DNA of 64,000 nucleotides from Calamus simplicifolius (taxonomy: Eukaryota > Streptophyta > Magnoliopsida > Arecales > Arecaceae), in contig UESW01004830.1 of the NCBI GenBank assembly GCA_900491605.1, positions 553,011 to 617,010 on the forward strand, written 5' to 3'. The position numbers were made by a program, and so were the translations under genes. Below, one piece after another: positions 32,372-43,800 of this stretch; within the stretch, counting starts at the first letter, position 1, and every line of letters starts with the position of its first letter. The notes beneath the pieces were generated by a model. The model was not told where the DNA came from and ran no database searches. It was given only the letters and a program-made list of their open reading frames with translations.

Positions 32372-35300
32372 GAGAGACAGAAGACCTGCAATCCATGAGA
32401 ACTTGATATAATCCATCATTGTACATGTATGTAGATAATTAGGGGAATAAGAGAATATTTATACGGTTCATTAATTATTTAGACATATGTAATCATATGC
32501 TGCATAGAAGGGGAGGGGAGGGGAGATTTGAGCAGTATATATCCTGTAATTGATCTCTTTTTTTGAGTTTTTCTTCTCCTTTGCTCGCGATTTTAATAAG
32601 AAGTGGTCAAATGCGGGTGATAATGAAGGTATGCATGCATGCGGTTAATTCGGTTTTCAATATTGGAGCATTTGTTGGATTATAATTTAGATACCACGGG
32701 TCATTGAATTGGAGTGATGTTGAGGCAGCTGGTGATTTCCCATTCATTTACATCGGTCCTCGATCTCATTTTTGAAAAATGGTCTGGGATTGCATTTGCT
32801 TGAGAAAGAACAACGGATAAGACGGCCTATATATAATGAGATACAAACCCCATCTTCCCTTCCCTTCAAGGATCATGGTTGCCTCTCTAATTAGCACATG
32901 AAATGATACGAGAACGAAATGAATGGAAGCTGCACTTCATTTGCCAAAGTTAAGTTTAAAGGAGAGAGATCGAACATGATTTTGAAATGTAGAGGTGGAA
33001 CGAACGTTGATTCGTTTCACAGGCGATTGCCATCCCCTTCCAAAGGAAAAAGGCATGAGGTATGTTTCTACCATGACCATAGGTGGAAAGGCCGCAAATC
33101 CTTGTAAGTTCGTTGCAGCAAAATGGGCTCGATCGGACCAAAGGATCCCTCCCATACACAAGCCGGTTAAAACTCAAAAGTCCCTTAGAACCTTAAAATT
33201 TGTGATACCAAAATCCAATAACAAATTGATCAAGGAAAAGTCTTTGTACACCCCACCGATGCGCATGAACATGTGTATCTATGCAAGCGGATCTCCCAGT
33301 GTGGGTTCATGCACAAGTAAATTATCATGTCCAATGCAGACCATTCTGAACATGTACGAAGACTTTTTCATCTAACGGAGACTACATTAGTGGCGATCTC
33401 TTCTTCGTACGGACCGTACCAGTTGTTATCCCAAGGCCCAAAATCGGGCCTTACCCGAAAAGCCCAAAGCCCAACAGCACCGTCTCCCTCGTTTGTTCCC
33501 ATCCGCAACATTTCCTCGCCGGCTCGACTTCTCCCGAGCACCACCGGGAGGCCCTCTCCGCCATCCCTTCCTCCTCCACTTCCTCTTTCTCCCCCCTCCC
33601 CTGCTCTTCCTCTTCCTCTTCCTTTCCCATCTCATCCTCCTCTTACTCCCCCCTTTCTGCTATGTTCTTTATATCTCTCTCTAAATATTATAACCTTCTG
33701 GTGTTGTCCCATGTGCAGGGAGAGGTGACCGGAAGAAGTCGCCCGGCTTCCAGCAAAAGCTATGATTTGAGATATATTGTGTCAGATTTCCTTGGCTGTA
33801 TGCCTTGGCATGGAATCCCAATGGCCTGGAATTAGATCCTTCTTCCCCCCGCGGAACAAACAGCAGATAGCTAGCATCGAAGGGATGCCAGCTTGGTTCT
33901 TTGTTATTTTGGGGCCAGAAGAAGAGAGGGAAGCTTGCAAGTTGCTTGGATTCTTAAACACAGCGACAGTTTTTATGGACAATGAATTACCGGATGTTTA
34001 GAGTTGGCATTGCATAACATTTCGTATAGGATATGAGGTCCTGCAGGTTATGAGTTCTTTTCTTTTCTTTGCGTTTGGCCTCAGATAGAGGCTGTATTAA
34101 TTTTGGTGGTTTGGACTGAGTTAGTTCATGATCATGGAATAAGATTTCTAAAGTTGTTGATCTCTCTTGTTTTAATGCTTGCTGTTGAGTTCATGGATCT
34201 GGTTATACATGGTACGTAGAATATTGTCAGAGATGGTTGGATGCGATGTGAAGGGGCTCGACCAGATGTTGGGAAAGGCCGAATCTAGTCGTACGCATTG
34301 GTTCGTCTGTCAGCGATGATCAAGCTTAATTACGAGAAGTTTTCCGTTCGATTCACGCAGTGCGTCACGATTCACCCGACCGACTTGAGACGTAGATAGC
34401 ATGAAAAGTTTCATAATTCCTTCCACGGGCTGCAGTGCGATGCGATCGATATTAATTGTCGTTCTCAGCTAATGGAAACGGTGCGTTGCCCACGAAATAT
34501 CTGGGCCCGCCGGCGATCGGATGGTGGTACATCGATCATGCCCAGTACAAAGATGATCTAAAAGCAAGCGGAAACGGAGGTGCGACTAACAAAGAGCGTA
34601 TCAGACCTCGACAGGCTCGACGCCTCCAATGAAGTGTGTGATGAGTGCGGGGGGGCTTTTCGGCGAAGAAGAAGGACGATCGAGGGTGGTGATCAAGAAG
34701 CAAACGTTGTAACACTTTTGATTTGTGGATCGAAGAAGAAGAAGGACAAGGAGAAAACGAAGGAGACAAAGAAGCACAATCTAGATGCAGAGAAGTCATG
34801 CGTTGTCGCCAAATTACCTTTTTCAAACATTAGGTAAGATTCAGAATCCAATAGCTGATGAAGATGGATCTGTGGGTCCTTGATGCCTTAACCTCTAGGA
34901 TCCTTAAAAAAAAAAAAGTTTCCGAACGATTGTTCTTACGTGAGTGATCTGAAAAAATAACAGTATATATCCTTTTGAGAATTAGTTGATAACTCAGAAA
35001 GAATTGGATCCTTCTCTCGTTATGACCAAAGATTCTTATAGCTGACCGAAAGTCCCTTTTATTTCTTTTTAAACTGAGACACCATGGTCTGATACGGTAT
35101 GAGTGGCAAGATGGACAGTAACAAAAGATGTTCATCACGTGGCCTGTCAGAACTAGCAGGTCATCCCTTTGTCTGATATGAACGGCTGTAGTCAGTTGTG
35201 GACTACGTCTTGTGCGGGCGCTGTAAATGGTTGGTAGGTCAGGTTTGTCAAGCATGCACCGCAGTCGGTAGATAGGTCATGTGAAGCCGCAGGTGGGTCA

Positions 35301-38300
35301 TATGGGATCGTAAGTAGTAGGAGGCCATGTAGGACCGTAGGCGGCGATGGGCTATGTGAGATCGCATATGATAATGAGCCACGTGATGCTGAGACGGACT
35401 CTGGAGTCGGTATTAAGGCCGATGTGGAAATCGGTGTGGAGGCCGACTCTGAAGCCGGTACTGAGACTAAGGCCGATGACGCGTTGGATCATAATGAAAT
35501 GTTTTATTTGCCTAATCTACCTCGTCGATCAGTCTTGTTCGTTAATCGTAACGTGGTTGGACCAGCAACATCACCATCATGCATGCCTTCGAAGTAAGCT
35601 ATCTATTTATATTAAATTTTTATATTAGATGTTGAGACTGTGTAACCTTATTTAAATTATGATCCATGTGCTTCATAAAAATAATGTTTTCTTTTTTGAT
35701 CGTCACCGTACGTTGACCCGGTCGAATTTGTGTCAAGGCAGGCATACCAAAAATGAGATATTGCTGACAGGGTTGTGAGAATCTGCTCCTGGAAATGGGT
35801 CTTCGATCATGCGATCTCCATGGAACCCACTAGTCTGTTGATGAGCACCATCGTCTTGGCTATAATTGGTTCGCATTCGGTGGTTAGTGCTTCCGTAACC
35901 AGGCGCGTGAAGCCCTTCCTTGTGCGCCCTCCACTAGTCACCGTGGTCTTATGCCTAGCTATATTTCTTTAGATGCCCCTTTTTTCCAGGCCACCTAACC
36001 CTAGCAGGTATATGCTCGGATATGCTCATCTTTTCTGTGAACCCACTTGCACCACCCATGCCTCATGGCCTCCGGAACCGGCTTGGAAATTTCCTTTGGA
36101 AAATTTCCTTTGGATTCAGTCTCAACTCGAGCGAGTCACTTGATGGATTGGACAATATGGGTCTTATTTTCCAAGTTAGATTGTAGTACGGTAAACCCTT
36201 TGATTTATGAGAATAATTAATTGGCCCCCATGTACGTAGAAAGCTCTTGATGTATCCATCAATCCGATCTTAACAGATATTTGGACCATGCTTCAGAACT
36301 TGGATACTGCCCAGATTTATCATGTATTCCGTGAAGCCAACACAACTGCTGACTAGACAGCGACGACCGTGGCTCAGTATGTAGGATATAGGATATGAAC
36401 GATAGGTGAACCATGTCCTCCTGTGTTATTTTAAATTTTGCAATCTGATGTAGCTGGGCTGACTCATACTAGACTAGTATGATTGTCCGTCTTTATCAAA
36501 AAAAAAAAAAAAAGATATCGATTCCCATTGTCATGATCTCAATTTCAGCGAGGTCTGATCCCTTCTTTCCTAGTCCTCAAAAATAAATAAAATAAATCAG
36601 GAATTCAAACGTTGATCTTAGCCAAGATTAGGATCGAATGCTTCCAAATTATGCTATTATCATGAGAATGCGATTGTATTATTATTCATATCTAACCTCT
36701 CATTATAAGTTTAGATCATACCCAAAAAATGAATAAAAAAAATTAGGCCATCATTAATATAACTTTTGAGATCGTGGAATTATATATTGCTTTCTGAACA
36801 TTAATTATGCAACTTGCACTCTAAAATTAACTTGAGGAGATATTTTAGTGCTAGTGCAAACCATCGATCTCCAATTAAAGGACATGAACACAATAATGTC
36901 AGTGTGCCAGCCCTTTGAGCTGCAATTCATTTCGCACTAATAGCATGATGGAACCTTGCTTAGAAACGACAGGATCAAGTGCTCGCGCTAAAGCAACATA
37001 TCAAGCCCTTTTGAATAACTTCTTTTGACGATTGATTTGATGCTTAAAGGTTTTACCTAATTACTAAGACATAAATAAACAATATTTTAGCTGTCCAAAT
37101 TAAAGTCCCCACGATTTTTGATTATCTATTTATCAAGTGATCAACAAGTCACCTATGTTTGCAATTTTATTTAAATACAAGATTGAAGTGAAATTTTTTT
37201 TCTTTTTCTTTTTTCCTTCTTTCTCGAGATGTAACGTTACATATATAGCGTCGTCTTCATGCGAGTGACGTTGATAACATTATGTCTTACAAAAAAAACA
37301 CAAAGTTGCACTGATATATGACAGCAAATAATATTACCAAACGACCTGAGATCGATCAGTAGATAGCAAAATTGAATTCAGGAGGACGCGTTTCACAACG
37401 AGAACATTAATTGTGATTTTTTTAAATTAATTTCATACATTGGTTTAATTGGTAAATTCTGTAATTTATATGAATGACCTTGTGGGAAGGTGTGGAGCTA
37501 GAAGATTTGGAGGGAGAGAGCACTGAGCAAACTTTTCTTTTTCTTTCCTCCATCCAAAAAGATCGAGGACTACAAACAGGGATGGAAAGTGGGTTTACAA
37601 GTGGACGTCACTCATCGACAAAGGAGATAAAGACGAGTGGCAAACAAAATTGTCCCTCGCAATACTACGATCATCCTTGTCGATAAAAGGAAGTTTGAGA
37701 ATGACTCAGCCACTTTAAAGAGAGGATATCCCATAGAGAATAGCGATTTAGACAAGAACCCTCAATTGGATGCGGTTGAAGTTGCTTTGAAAAGAAATGG
37801 CAAGCCAGAAAGCCTTGCTGTTGCTTCTGGTCGTCGACAAAAATTAGATGATCACATCAGTCTTTTTTTTTTTTTAAAGATTTTTCAGACATCATGTCAT
37901 AATTTTATTGGTTAATCGGACATGATTTCACCCCGGGCTGCAAATTTTACGGTTGCGTGGTTTGCAGAAACGTCTTGGATTACATATAAGTAGTGGAATG
38001 AGATGCATTGAAAAGTATTTGATTCGATTACTTCATTATTTTTTCAGCTAAATACTCATTAACATAAGGGGGTTAAAGCAGCTTTTACCTTCCAAAAACA
38101 TTTACCTCGCTACCCCAAAATACTTATTATCCTTCTGAAAAATGATTTAATCACATACTCAAATAAATGTCTGACTAAAAGGGATGAAATATTTGGATTA
38201 AAGAAAATTTATCCTTAGTCATAGTGTCTAATTTACCCTTAACTTAATGTCACGTAGAACCGGCCTTTAATTTAATGTCATGTAAGAGCGGTAATTTTGA

Positions 38301-38546
38301 ATACGGCTCCTAAACTTAGATGTTTGCACGAACAAAACCTACTTCGTTGTTATACATTGATTATTATAATATAATAATATAATATTATTATAATGTAACA
38401 TTTTATTATTAGTTAATAATTATATATTTAATATATTATTAAATATATAATATCATTGTTTTTAATATTATAATATAACATAGCATAATGCTATAATATT
38501 TATATTATATTATTTTATATTGTATAGTTATAAAAGTTATAATAAT
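32372..38546. other. Intergenic DNA, no recognised gene (about 6.2 kb)
   Basis: Only short frames without known domains. 33,470-33,700 is a C/T-rich tract whose Pro/Leu-rich translations are composition artefacts. The frame at 33,777-34,001 (74 codons, plus) has ordinary codon use and could be an exon of an unknown transcript or a retrocopy. It follows a possible splice acceptor (TGTGCAG, ending at 33,719). 35,240-35,480 holds imperfect GCCG-A-TG repeats like those in LTR U3 regions. 38,330-38,546 is nearly pure AT and is the target of the next element. Confidence 0.4.
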
Positions 38547-38551
38547 ATCAT
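38547..38551. repeat. Target-site duplication, left copy (ATCAT)
   Basis: ATCAT immediately before the 5' LTR; identical to 51,206-51,210. Confidence 0.93.
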
Positions 38552-38604
38552 TGATGTGGCTGGTATAGCCACAAGGCAAGATCGGCAAAACATTAGTGTG
38601 GCCC

Positions 38605-39105
38605 CGGCGTCTCCAAGCCCGCCGAGTCGGCCCCGACCATTCTTGATCGGTCCCGATCGGTCCGGCATCTCCAAGCCCGCCGAGTCGGCTCCGACCATTC
38701 TGGTCGGCCCCGCTCGGCCCCGGCGTCTCCAAGCCCGCCGAGTCGGCCCCGACCATCCTGGTCGGCCCCGATCGGCCCGGTGTCTCCAAGCCCGCCGAGT
38801 CGACCCCGACCATTCCTGGTCGGTCCAGATCGGCCCCGCATCTCCAAGCCCGCCGAGTCGGTCCCGATCATCCTGGTCGGCCCCGATCGGCCCCGGCATC
38901 TCCAAGCCCGCCGAGTCGGCCCCGACCATTCCTGGTCGGCCTCGATCGGCCTTGGCATCTTCGAGCCCGCCGAGTCGGTCCCAACCATTCCTGGTCGGCC
39001 CCGACTTCTCCGATCCCGCGAGTCGGCCCCGACCATTCCTAGTCGCCCCGATCGGCTCCGGTGCCTCCAAGCCTGCCGAGTCGGCCCCGCCCCGGCACCT
39101 CCTGG
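38605..39105. repeat. GC-rich ~59-bp minisatellite in the 5' LTR
   Basis: About eight to nine imperfect copies of a unit containing TCTCCAAGCCCGCCGAGTCGG and CCCCGACCATTCCTGGTCGG. Each unit contains the inverted motif CCGACCA..TGGTCGG and can fold on itself. Long open frames across it on both strands are products of the repeat. Confidence 0.9.
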
Positions 39106-39443
39106 TCGGTAGAGTTGGCCCCGACCATCCCTGGTTGGCCTAGCTCAGCCTCAGCGCCCTCAGGAGAGTTAAGGCGCCCCGATTTCTCCAAGTCAGCCCC
39201 AGTACAGCCCTGGCGGTTCAAGCCGCCACCTTTCTGACCTGCGCCACCTGACAACGCCAGATCCAACTACCCACTGGCCACGCGCTGATGGGACTGGACC
39301 AAACTACCTGATAGCCCCACTTGCTGATAGGACGTAGCCCACCAACCGTCGTTTTTCCCCTCTCTAATGGGATAGGACCCACCAACCCACCAGATTCACG
39401 CAACCCCCAAGAACTCTGCGGACATTCCTTTTTCACGGAATCC

Positions 39444-39480
39444 CACGTGGTCATGCAAGTGTCAACCCCCTATAAAAAGG
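39444..39480 (+). promoter_or_regulatory. LTR promoter: G-box and TATA box
   Basis: CACGTG at 39,444-39,449 and TATAAAAAGG at 39,471-39,480, with the same arrangement in the 3' LTR (50,899-50,904 and 50,926-50,935). A G-box about 21 bp before TATA is compatible with light- or stress-responsive bZIP/bHLH binding, which is inference. Confidence 0.6.
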
Positions 39481-39756
39481 TGAATTCACTCAATAATCAG
39501 GTACGACGAAAAACTTAGAGACTTGCTATCCTGATACCCAGAGGGGAATTCCTCCTCTCTGTGGACTCTTCTCATCCTAAAAAGAGCTCATTCGAGCTCT
39601 TCCTCAGCTGTGACCTCGGTTGCTAACTTGAGCGTCGGAGGGTCCCCACCGAAGTATCCCTTCGGTCCTGGACTTTTTCAGGCAGCCCGGTGAAACAAGG
39701 ATCCACTAATCAATCTGCTTCCTTCTCCCAACGTTCAGGACAGTGATCGGGCATCA

Positions 39757-39776
39757 TCAGATTGGCGCGCCAGGAA
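39757..39776 (+). other. Primer-binding site
   Basis: The sequence after the 5' LTR reads TCAGATTGGCGCGCCAGGAA. ATTGGCGC-type sites follow the LTR in many plant Ty3/gypsy elements of this group. Confidence 0.65.
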
Positions 39777-39844
39777 GGAGGACTAAGGTTCCATATGTTA
39801 CATATCGGCAAACTTTTGCTCCCCCCTCTCTTCTTCTTCAAGCC

Positions 39845-41530
39845 ATGGTGGTGATGTGAGCTCAGGACGCTTCCATCAGCTGTCCAGCGGGGCTTCCCCC
39901 GCCAGTTAGGCAGCAGGAGGCCAATCCCCCTGCTATCGATCCTTCCGTCACCTCTCCACCACCAGATGCAGCTATCCAAACTACGGAGCAACTAGCGACT
40001 CTCACCCACCAAGTCCAAACTCTCACCGCTATGGTCCTTGGACTCTAGCAACAACAGTCCGTGGCCACCCAGCACCAGGCTGCTCCCCGCCAGTCAACAG
40101 TCAGCAAGGGGAGGCTCTCCCCAGCGAGAAGCCGGTCGTCGTCAGGTTTCCTCTAGGAAGCAGGTTCCCCTAGGAAGCCTTGCCATGAGCCCCCCAAGCG
40201 GCCATGGTCCCCTGATTGTGGCCCCAGCAAATTTCCTCCCGAGCCGCATCGTTAGGAGGAACCAAAGCGGAAGTCTCGGCTCCCGCGTCCTTTTCCTTCT
40301 TTTTCTTCCTCTTCTTCCACCTTCGAGCCATCTCGGAGGGCCCCGACAATCAGCCGCCAGGCAGAGGAGCGCCTGGACGAGTACAATAGGCGATTGGATG
40401 AGCTTGCCAGGAAGATCAATCATCAACCGGAGGAGGAGTTTGACACCCATACTCCTTACACCGCCGGATATTGGAGGAGCCTGTCCCCTCCAGATTCGTT
40501 TTCCCCAGATAGATCCGTATGATGGTACAACAGATCCTCTCGACTATCTCGAGAGTTATAAAGCAATGATGCAAGTCTAAGGTGCTTCGGACGCCCTTCT
40601 CTGCAAAGCCTTCCCTGCCACTCTATGGAAGGCCGCTCGCGCGTGGCACTCGCGCCTGTCCCCTCACAGCATCGACTCCTTTCGAGAGCTGGAGAGGGCC
40701 TTTCTGGCACATTTCGATGCCTGTCGGTGGATTCCAAGGGTGGTGGACAGCCTCTTCTCCGTGTGCCAAAAGGAGGGGGAGGCGCTACGGGACTTTGTGT
40801 CCCGGTTTAAGGTTGCCGCCCTTGAAGTTTACCATCTCGATGATGCGGTGGCAACGCTAGCGCTGAAGCGGGGACTCCTCCCGTCCCGCTTCACCTTTTT
40901 CTTGGAAAAGAAGCCCCCTGAGTTCCTACTCCGACCTCCTCCTCTGGGCTCAGAAGTACATCCATGCGGATGAAGCTGACTTCACCCGCGAGAATCCTCG
41001 AGGAGCTCCAGCCACAAGCCCGCTCGCCCTGAGCCGAGTGGACCCCCTCGACACGGCGGTCCGACCCACCTCGCCGATCCGACAACAGGCATCGAAGCCC
41101 CGTTCCCGACGAGAGCAAGCTCACACCCTTCTCGCCCCTCAATCTCACATCCTTATGGAGATCGAGGGCGAGCCTTATCTCCAGTGCTCTCCTCCTATGA
41201 AAAAAGGTCCTCCCCGTGACAAGAGCCGTTATTGCCGATTCCATCGGGATTATGGCCACGACACCGACAGTTGCTTCAGTTTGAAGCGGGCCATAGAGGA
41301 ACTCATCCAGCGAGGCTACCTCGGCAAGTATATCCAAAAGGCGCCGCAGCCGCTGCCGACCCTCATGGGGCCTCCGCCATTCAAGCACCTTTTGATAATA
41401 CTCCCACGGAGCGGACAGTCGGGATGGTGTCCTGGGGGGCAGCTCCTTCGTCCAAGCGCCCAAAGGGGGAGGAGGCGCCGGATAATGTAATTTCTGGGGG
41501 AATCTGCTGTTGTTGAAAATGTAAACAATG
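39845..41530 (+). pseudogene. gag of the complete Tat element
   Basis: The capsid polyprotein region. The first ~200 codons are low-complexity (Pro/Ser/Gln) and broken by stops. The gag domain is clear: I-D-P-Y-D-G-T-T-D-P-L-D-Y-L-E-S-Y-K (40,510-40,570), A-F-P-A-T-L-W, then F-R-E-L-E-R-A-F-L-A-H-F and V-S-R-F-K-V-A-A-L-E-V in shifting frames (40,580-40,900). A CCHC-type knuckle lies at about 41,225-41,290 (Y-C-R-F-H-R-D-Y-G-H-D-T-D-S-C), complete here, followed by L-K-R-A-I-E-E-L-I-Q-R-G-Y-L. Frameshifts near 40,575 and 40,740 and in the N-terminal part prevent a full Gag. Confidence 0.85.
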
Positions 41531-41559
41531 AAGGCGTCGTCGTCTCTATGACGATCGCC

Positions 41560-41830
41560 AAGCACCCTGTAAAAGGATATTGGTTGATAGTGGCAGCTCA
41601 GCTGACATCCTTACTTACGATGCATTTGTTCGGATGGGATTATCTCTTGATTCCCTTCGCCCTGTGTGGCTCCCTTAGTCGGGTTTACAGGGGACTCAGT
41701 AAAGGTCGAAGGCGAGATATGTTTGCCCGTTGCGGTCGGAGCGCCACTGCGCCAAAGCACAATGATCATGAAGTTCTTAGTTGTACGTGTCCCCTTGGCG
41801 TACAAACCATTCTTGGGCATCCAGGCCTCA
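41560..41830 (+). pseudogene. Aspartic protease of the complete Tat element
   Basis: The retropepsin-like domain. The catalytic triplet is intact: I-L-V-D-S-G-S-S-A-D with Asp at 41,587-41,589, unlike the D-S-E of the element at 4 kb. A stop and frameshift follow near 41,670. The rest (G-F-T-G-D-S, V-E-G-E-I-C-L-P, F-L-V-V-R-V-P, F-L-G) continues in another frame to about 41,820, where the first helix of the next linker starts. Confidence 0.78.
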
Positions 41831-42179
41831 ATCTTTTGGATGCAGTTATCTCCACCCGGCGTTTACTGGTGCAGTTCCCCACTGGTGAAGGAGTTGGAGA
41901 GATGCGCGAGATCAGCCCAGTCCTGCCTTGTTATCACGCGGCGTCAAGTCCTTTGGAAGCTGAATCAACTTTAGAAGCGCATGATCCCAGAGATTCCAGC
42001 AAGGGAGGAGAACCAGCCGAGCACCTCCTAACTTTCCCTCTTGGAGATGACCCGGCGAGGACCGTGCGTGTCGGCGGACTCCTTCCCCGGAGGACCGGGA
42101 GCGCCTCTTAACCTTCCTGTGGGCTAACTCGGATGTTTTCGCTTGGTCGGCGTCTGACATGCCCGGCATCCCTCAGAGG

Positions 42180-42970
42180 TGATCACCCACAAGCTCAACA
42201 TTGACCCGAGGCACCGTCCAATCCGCCAAAGGAAGAGAAGCTTCGCTCCCGACCGGCAAAAGGCTATCGATGAGGAAGTCAACAAGCTGCTCAGTGCGGC
42301 CACATCCGGGAGGCACATTACCCTAGCTGGCTGGCTAATGTGGTCATGGTGCGAAAGGCAAGCGGGAGCTGGAGAATTTGTATCGACTTCACGACCTTAA
42401 CAAGGCATGTCCAAAAGACAGTTTTCCCCTGCCAAGGATAGATCAGCTGGTGGATTCCACCTCCGGGCACGAACTCCTCAGTTTCATGGACGCCTTTTCT
42501 GGATATAATCAGATAAGGATGGACCCCAATAATGAGGAGCACACATCCTTTGTGACGGAGAAAGGCATTTATTGCTACAAAGTGATGCCTTTTTGCCTCA
42601 AGAATGCGGGGGCAACCTACCAGAGGTTGATGAACAGGGTGTTCCAAGATCAGCTAGGCCGAATATGGAGGTCTATGTGGATGACATGCTGACAAAGAGC
42701 ACCCGCACCTCCAATCACATCTCGACTTAGAGGAAACCTTCAACAACCTCCGTCGTTTCCAAGTCAAGCTGAACCCCAAGAAGTGTGCTTTCGGAGTCAC
42801 GGCGGGCAAGTTCCTGGGTTTTATGGTGACCCAGCGGGGGATCGAGGCAAACCCAGAGAAGATCAGCGCCATCCTTGACATGAGGCCACCGTCCAGCAAG
42901 AAGGAAGTGCAACGACTGACGGGAAGAGTGGCAGCTCTGAGTCGTTTCCTCTCCAAATTGCCGAGAGGTG
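42180..42970 (+). pseudogene. Reverse transcriptase of the complete Tat element
   Basis: The RT domain. R-K-R-S-F-A-P-D-R lies at about 42,230; D-L-N-K-A-C-P-K-D-S-F-P-L-P-R-I-D, M-D-A-F-S-G-Y-N-Q-I-R-M and F-C-L-K-N-A-G-A-T-Y-Q-R-L-M follow in the frame at 42,378-42,692. The active-site codons for Y-V-D-D are at 42,674-42,685, but in a different frame: one base appears lost near 42,662, just before the active site. N-P-K-K-C-A-F-G and F-L-G-F-M-V-T-Q-R-G-I-E-A-N-P follow in further frames. Confidence 0.88.
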
Positions 42971-43390
42971 TTTACCCTTCTTCAAGGCCTGCGGAAGGTG
43001 AACAGCTTCGAGTGGACAGACGACTGCCAGAGAGCCTTCGACGGGTTGAAGGCGTTTCTGTCCTCTCCGCCGCTCCTGTCTAAGCCAAGGGATGGGGAAA
43101 GCCTTTTCCTCTACCTCGCCGCTTCTCCAGAGGCCGTTAGTTCGGTCTTGGTGCGTCTTGACACTGGCGGGACCCAGAGACCCATCTATTATGTGAGCAA
43201 GGTCCTCCATGACGCAGAAGTTAGGTACTCCAAGACAGAGAAAGTTATCTTCGCCCTGATAGTCTCTGCCCGACGTCTCCGCCCATACTTTCAAGCCCAT
43301 CCCATCGTGGTGCTCACGGACCAGCCCTCCGAGCCATCTTGGCCCGTCCGGATACCTCAGGCCGACTCGCCAAATGGGCTATCAAGCTAG
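42970..43390 (+). pseudogene. Pol RNase H of the complete Tat element
   Basis: An open frame (42,968-43,390) with C-Q-R-A-F-D-G-L-K, S-L-F-L-Y-L-A-A-S, R-P-I-Y-Y-V-S-K, Y-S-K-T-E-K and L-R-P-Y-F-Q-A-H, ending in L-T-D-Q-P. This is the Ty3/gypsy RNase H directly fused to RT. A frameshift after T-D-Q-P (about 43,325) leads into the frame of the additional RNase H. Confidence 0.85.
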
Positions 43391-43800
43391 GAGAGTTCGA
43401 CCTCTCCTTCCAGGCACGACCGGCTCTGAAGTCCCAAGTTTTAGCCGACTTCCTGGTTGAGTGCACTTGGGCGGATGAGGCGGCTGAGGAAGCTACCAAG
43501 GAACAGCGCGAGCCCGAACCAAGCGGCGATGGAGAAACTTGGATCCTTCATGTGGACGGCGCGTCAAACTCTCAGGGAAGCGGCGCCGGCCTCATTCTCG
43601 CCGGCCGGGGAGAGAGGACGAAATGCGCCCTGCGGTTTCTATTCGAAGCCACCAATAATCAAGTTGAGTATGAAGCCCTGCTGGCCGGATTAAGGCTAGC
43701 CCAGGAGTTCGGGATAAGGTGTCTCAGGGCTTCACAGACTCGCAACTTGTCTCCGGGCAAATCAATGGAGAATACGAAGCGCGTGACCCTGTTATGACTC
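43390..43800 (+). pseudogene. Additional RNase H domain
   Basis: The frame 43,339-43,797 contains L-A-D-F-L-V-E-C-T, an acidic linker, then I-L-H-V-D-G-A-S-N-S-Q-G-S-G-A-G-L-I-L (first catalytic Asp) and N-N-Q-V-E-Y-E-A-L-L-A-G-L-R-L-A (catalytic Glu). A frameshift near 43,715 puts the next conserved strand, D-S-Q-L-V, into another frame. A second RNase H downstream of the pol RNase H is a known feature of Tat elements. Confidence 0.85.

Larger units (their letters stand above)
38552..39756 (+). repeat. 5' LTR of the complete Tat element
   Basis: It starts TGATGTGGCTGG and ends GGGCATCA. The U3 carries a GC-rich ~58-60 bp minisatellite, then a unique part with a G-box (CACGTG, 39,444-39,449) and TATA box (TATAAAAAGG, 39,471-39,480). 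R-U5 is about 250 bp. The final bases (CAGTGATCGGGCATCA) differ from the 3' LTR end (CGTCATCA), the largest difference outside the arrays. Confidence 0.93.

Noticed and set aside
32500..32526. G-quadruplex candidate (GGGGAGGGGAGGGG)
   Set aside because: Only three runs of four G are present; a fourth run is lacking nearby.
33426..33728. Pro-rich or Arg/Lys-rich proteins from overlapping frames
   Set aside because: The stretch is a C/T-rich tract; both strands are open because of composition.
38520..39143. Long Pro/Ser-rich open frames in the 5' LTR (and at 49,924-50,660)
   Set aside because: Open frames on both strands arise from the GC-rich minisatellite; there is no gene structure.
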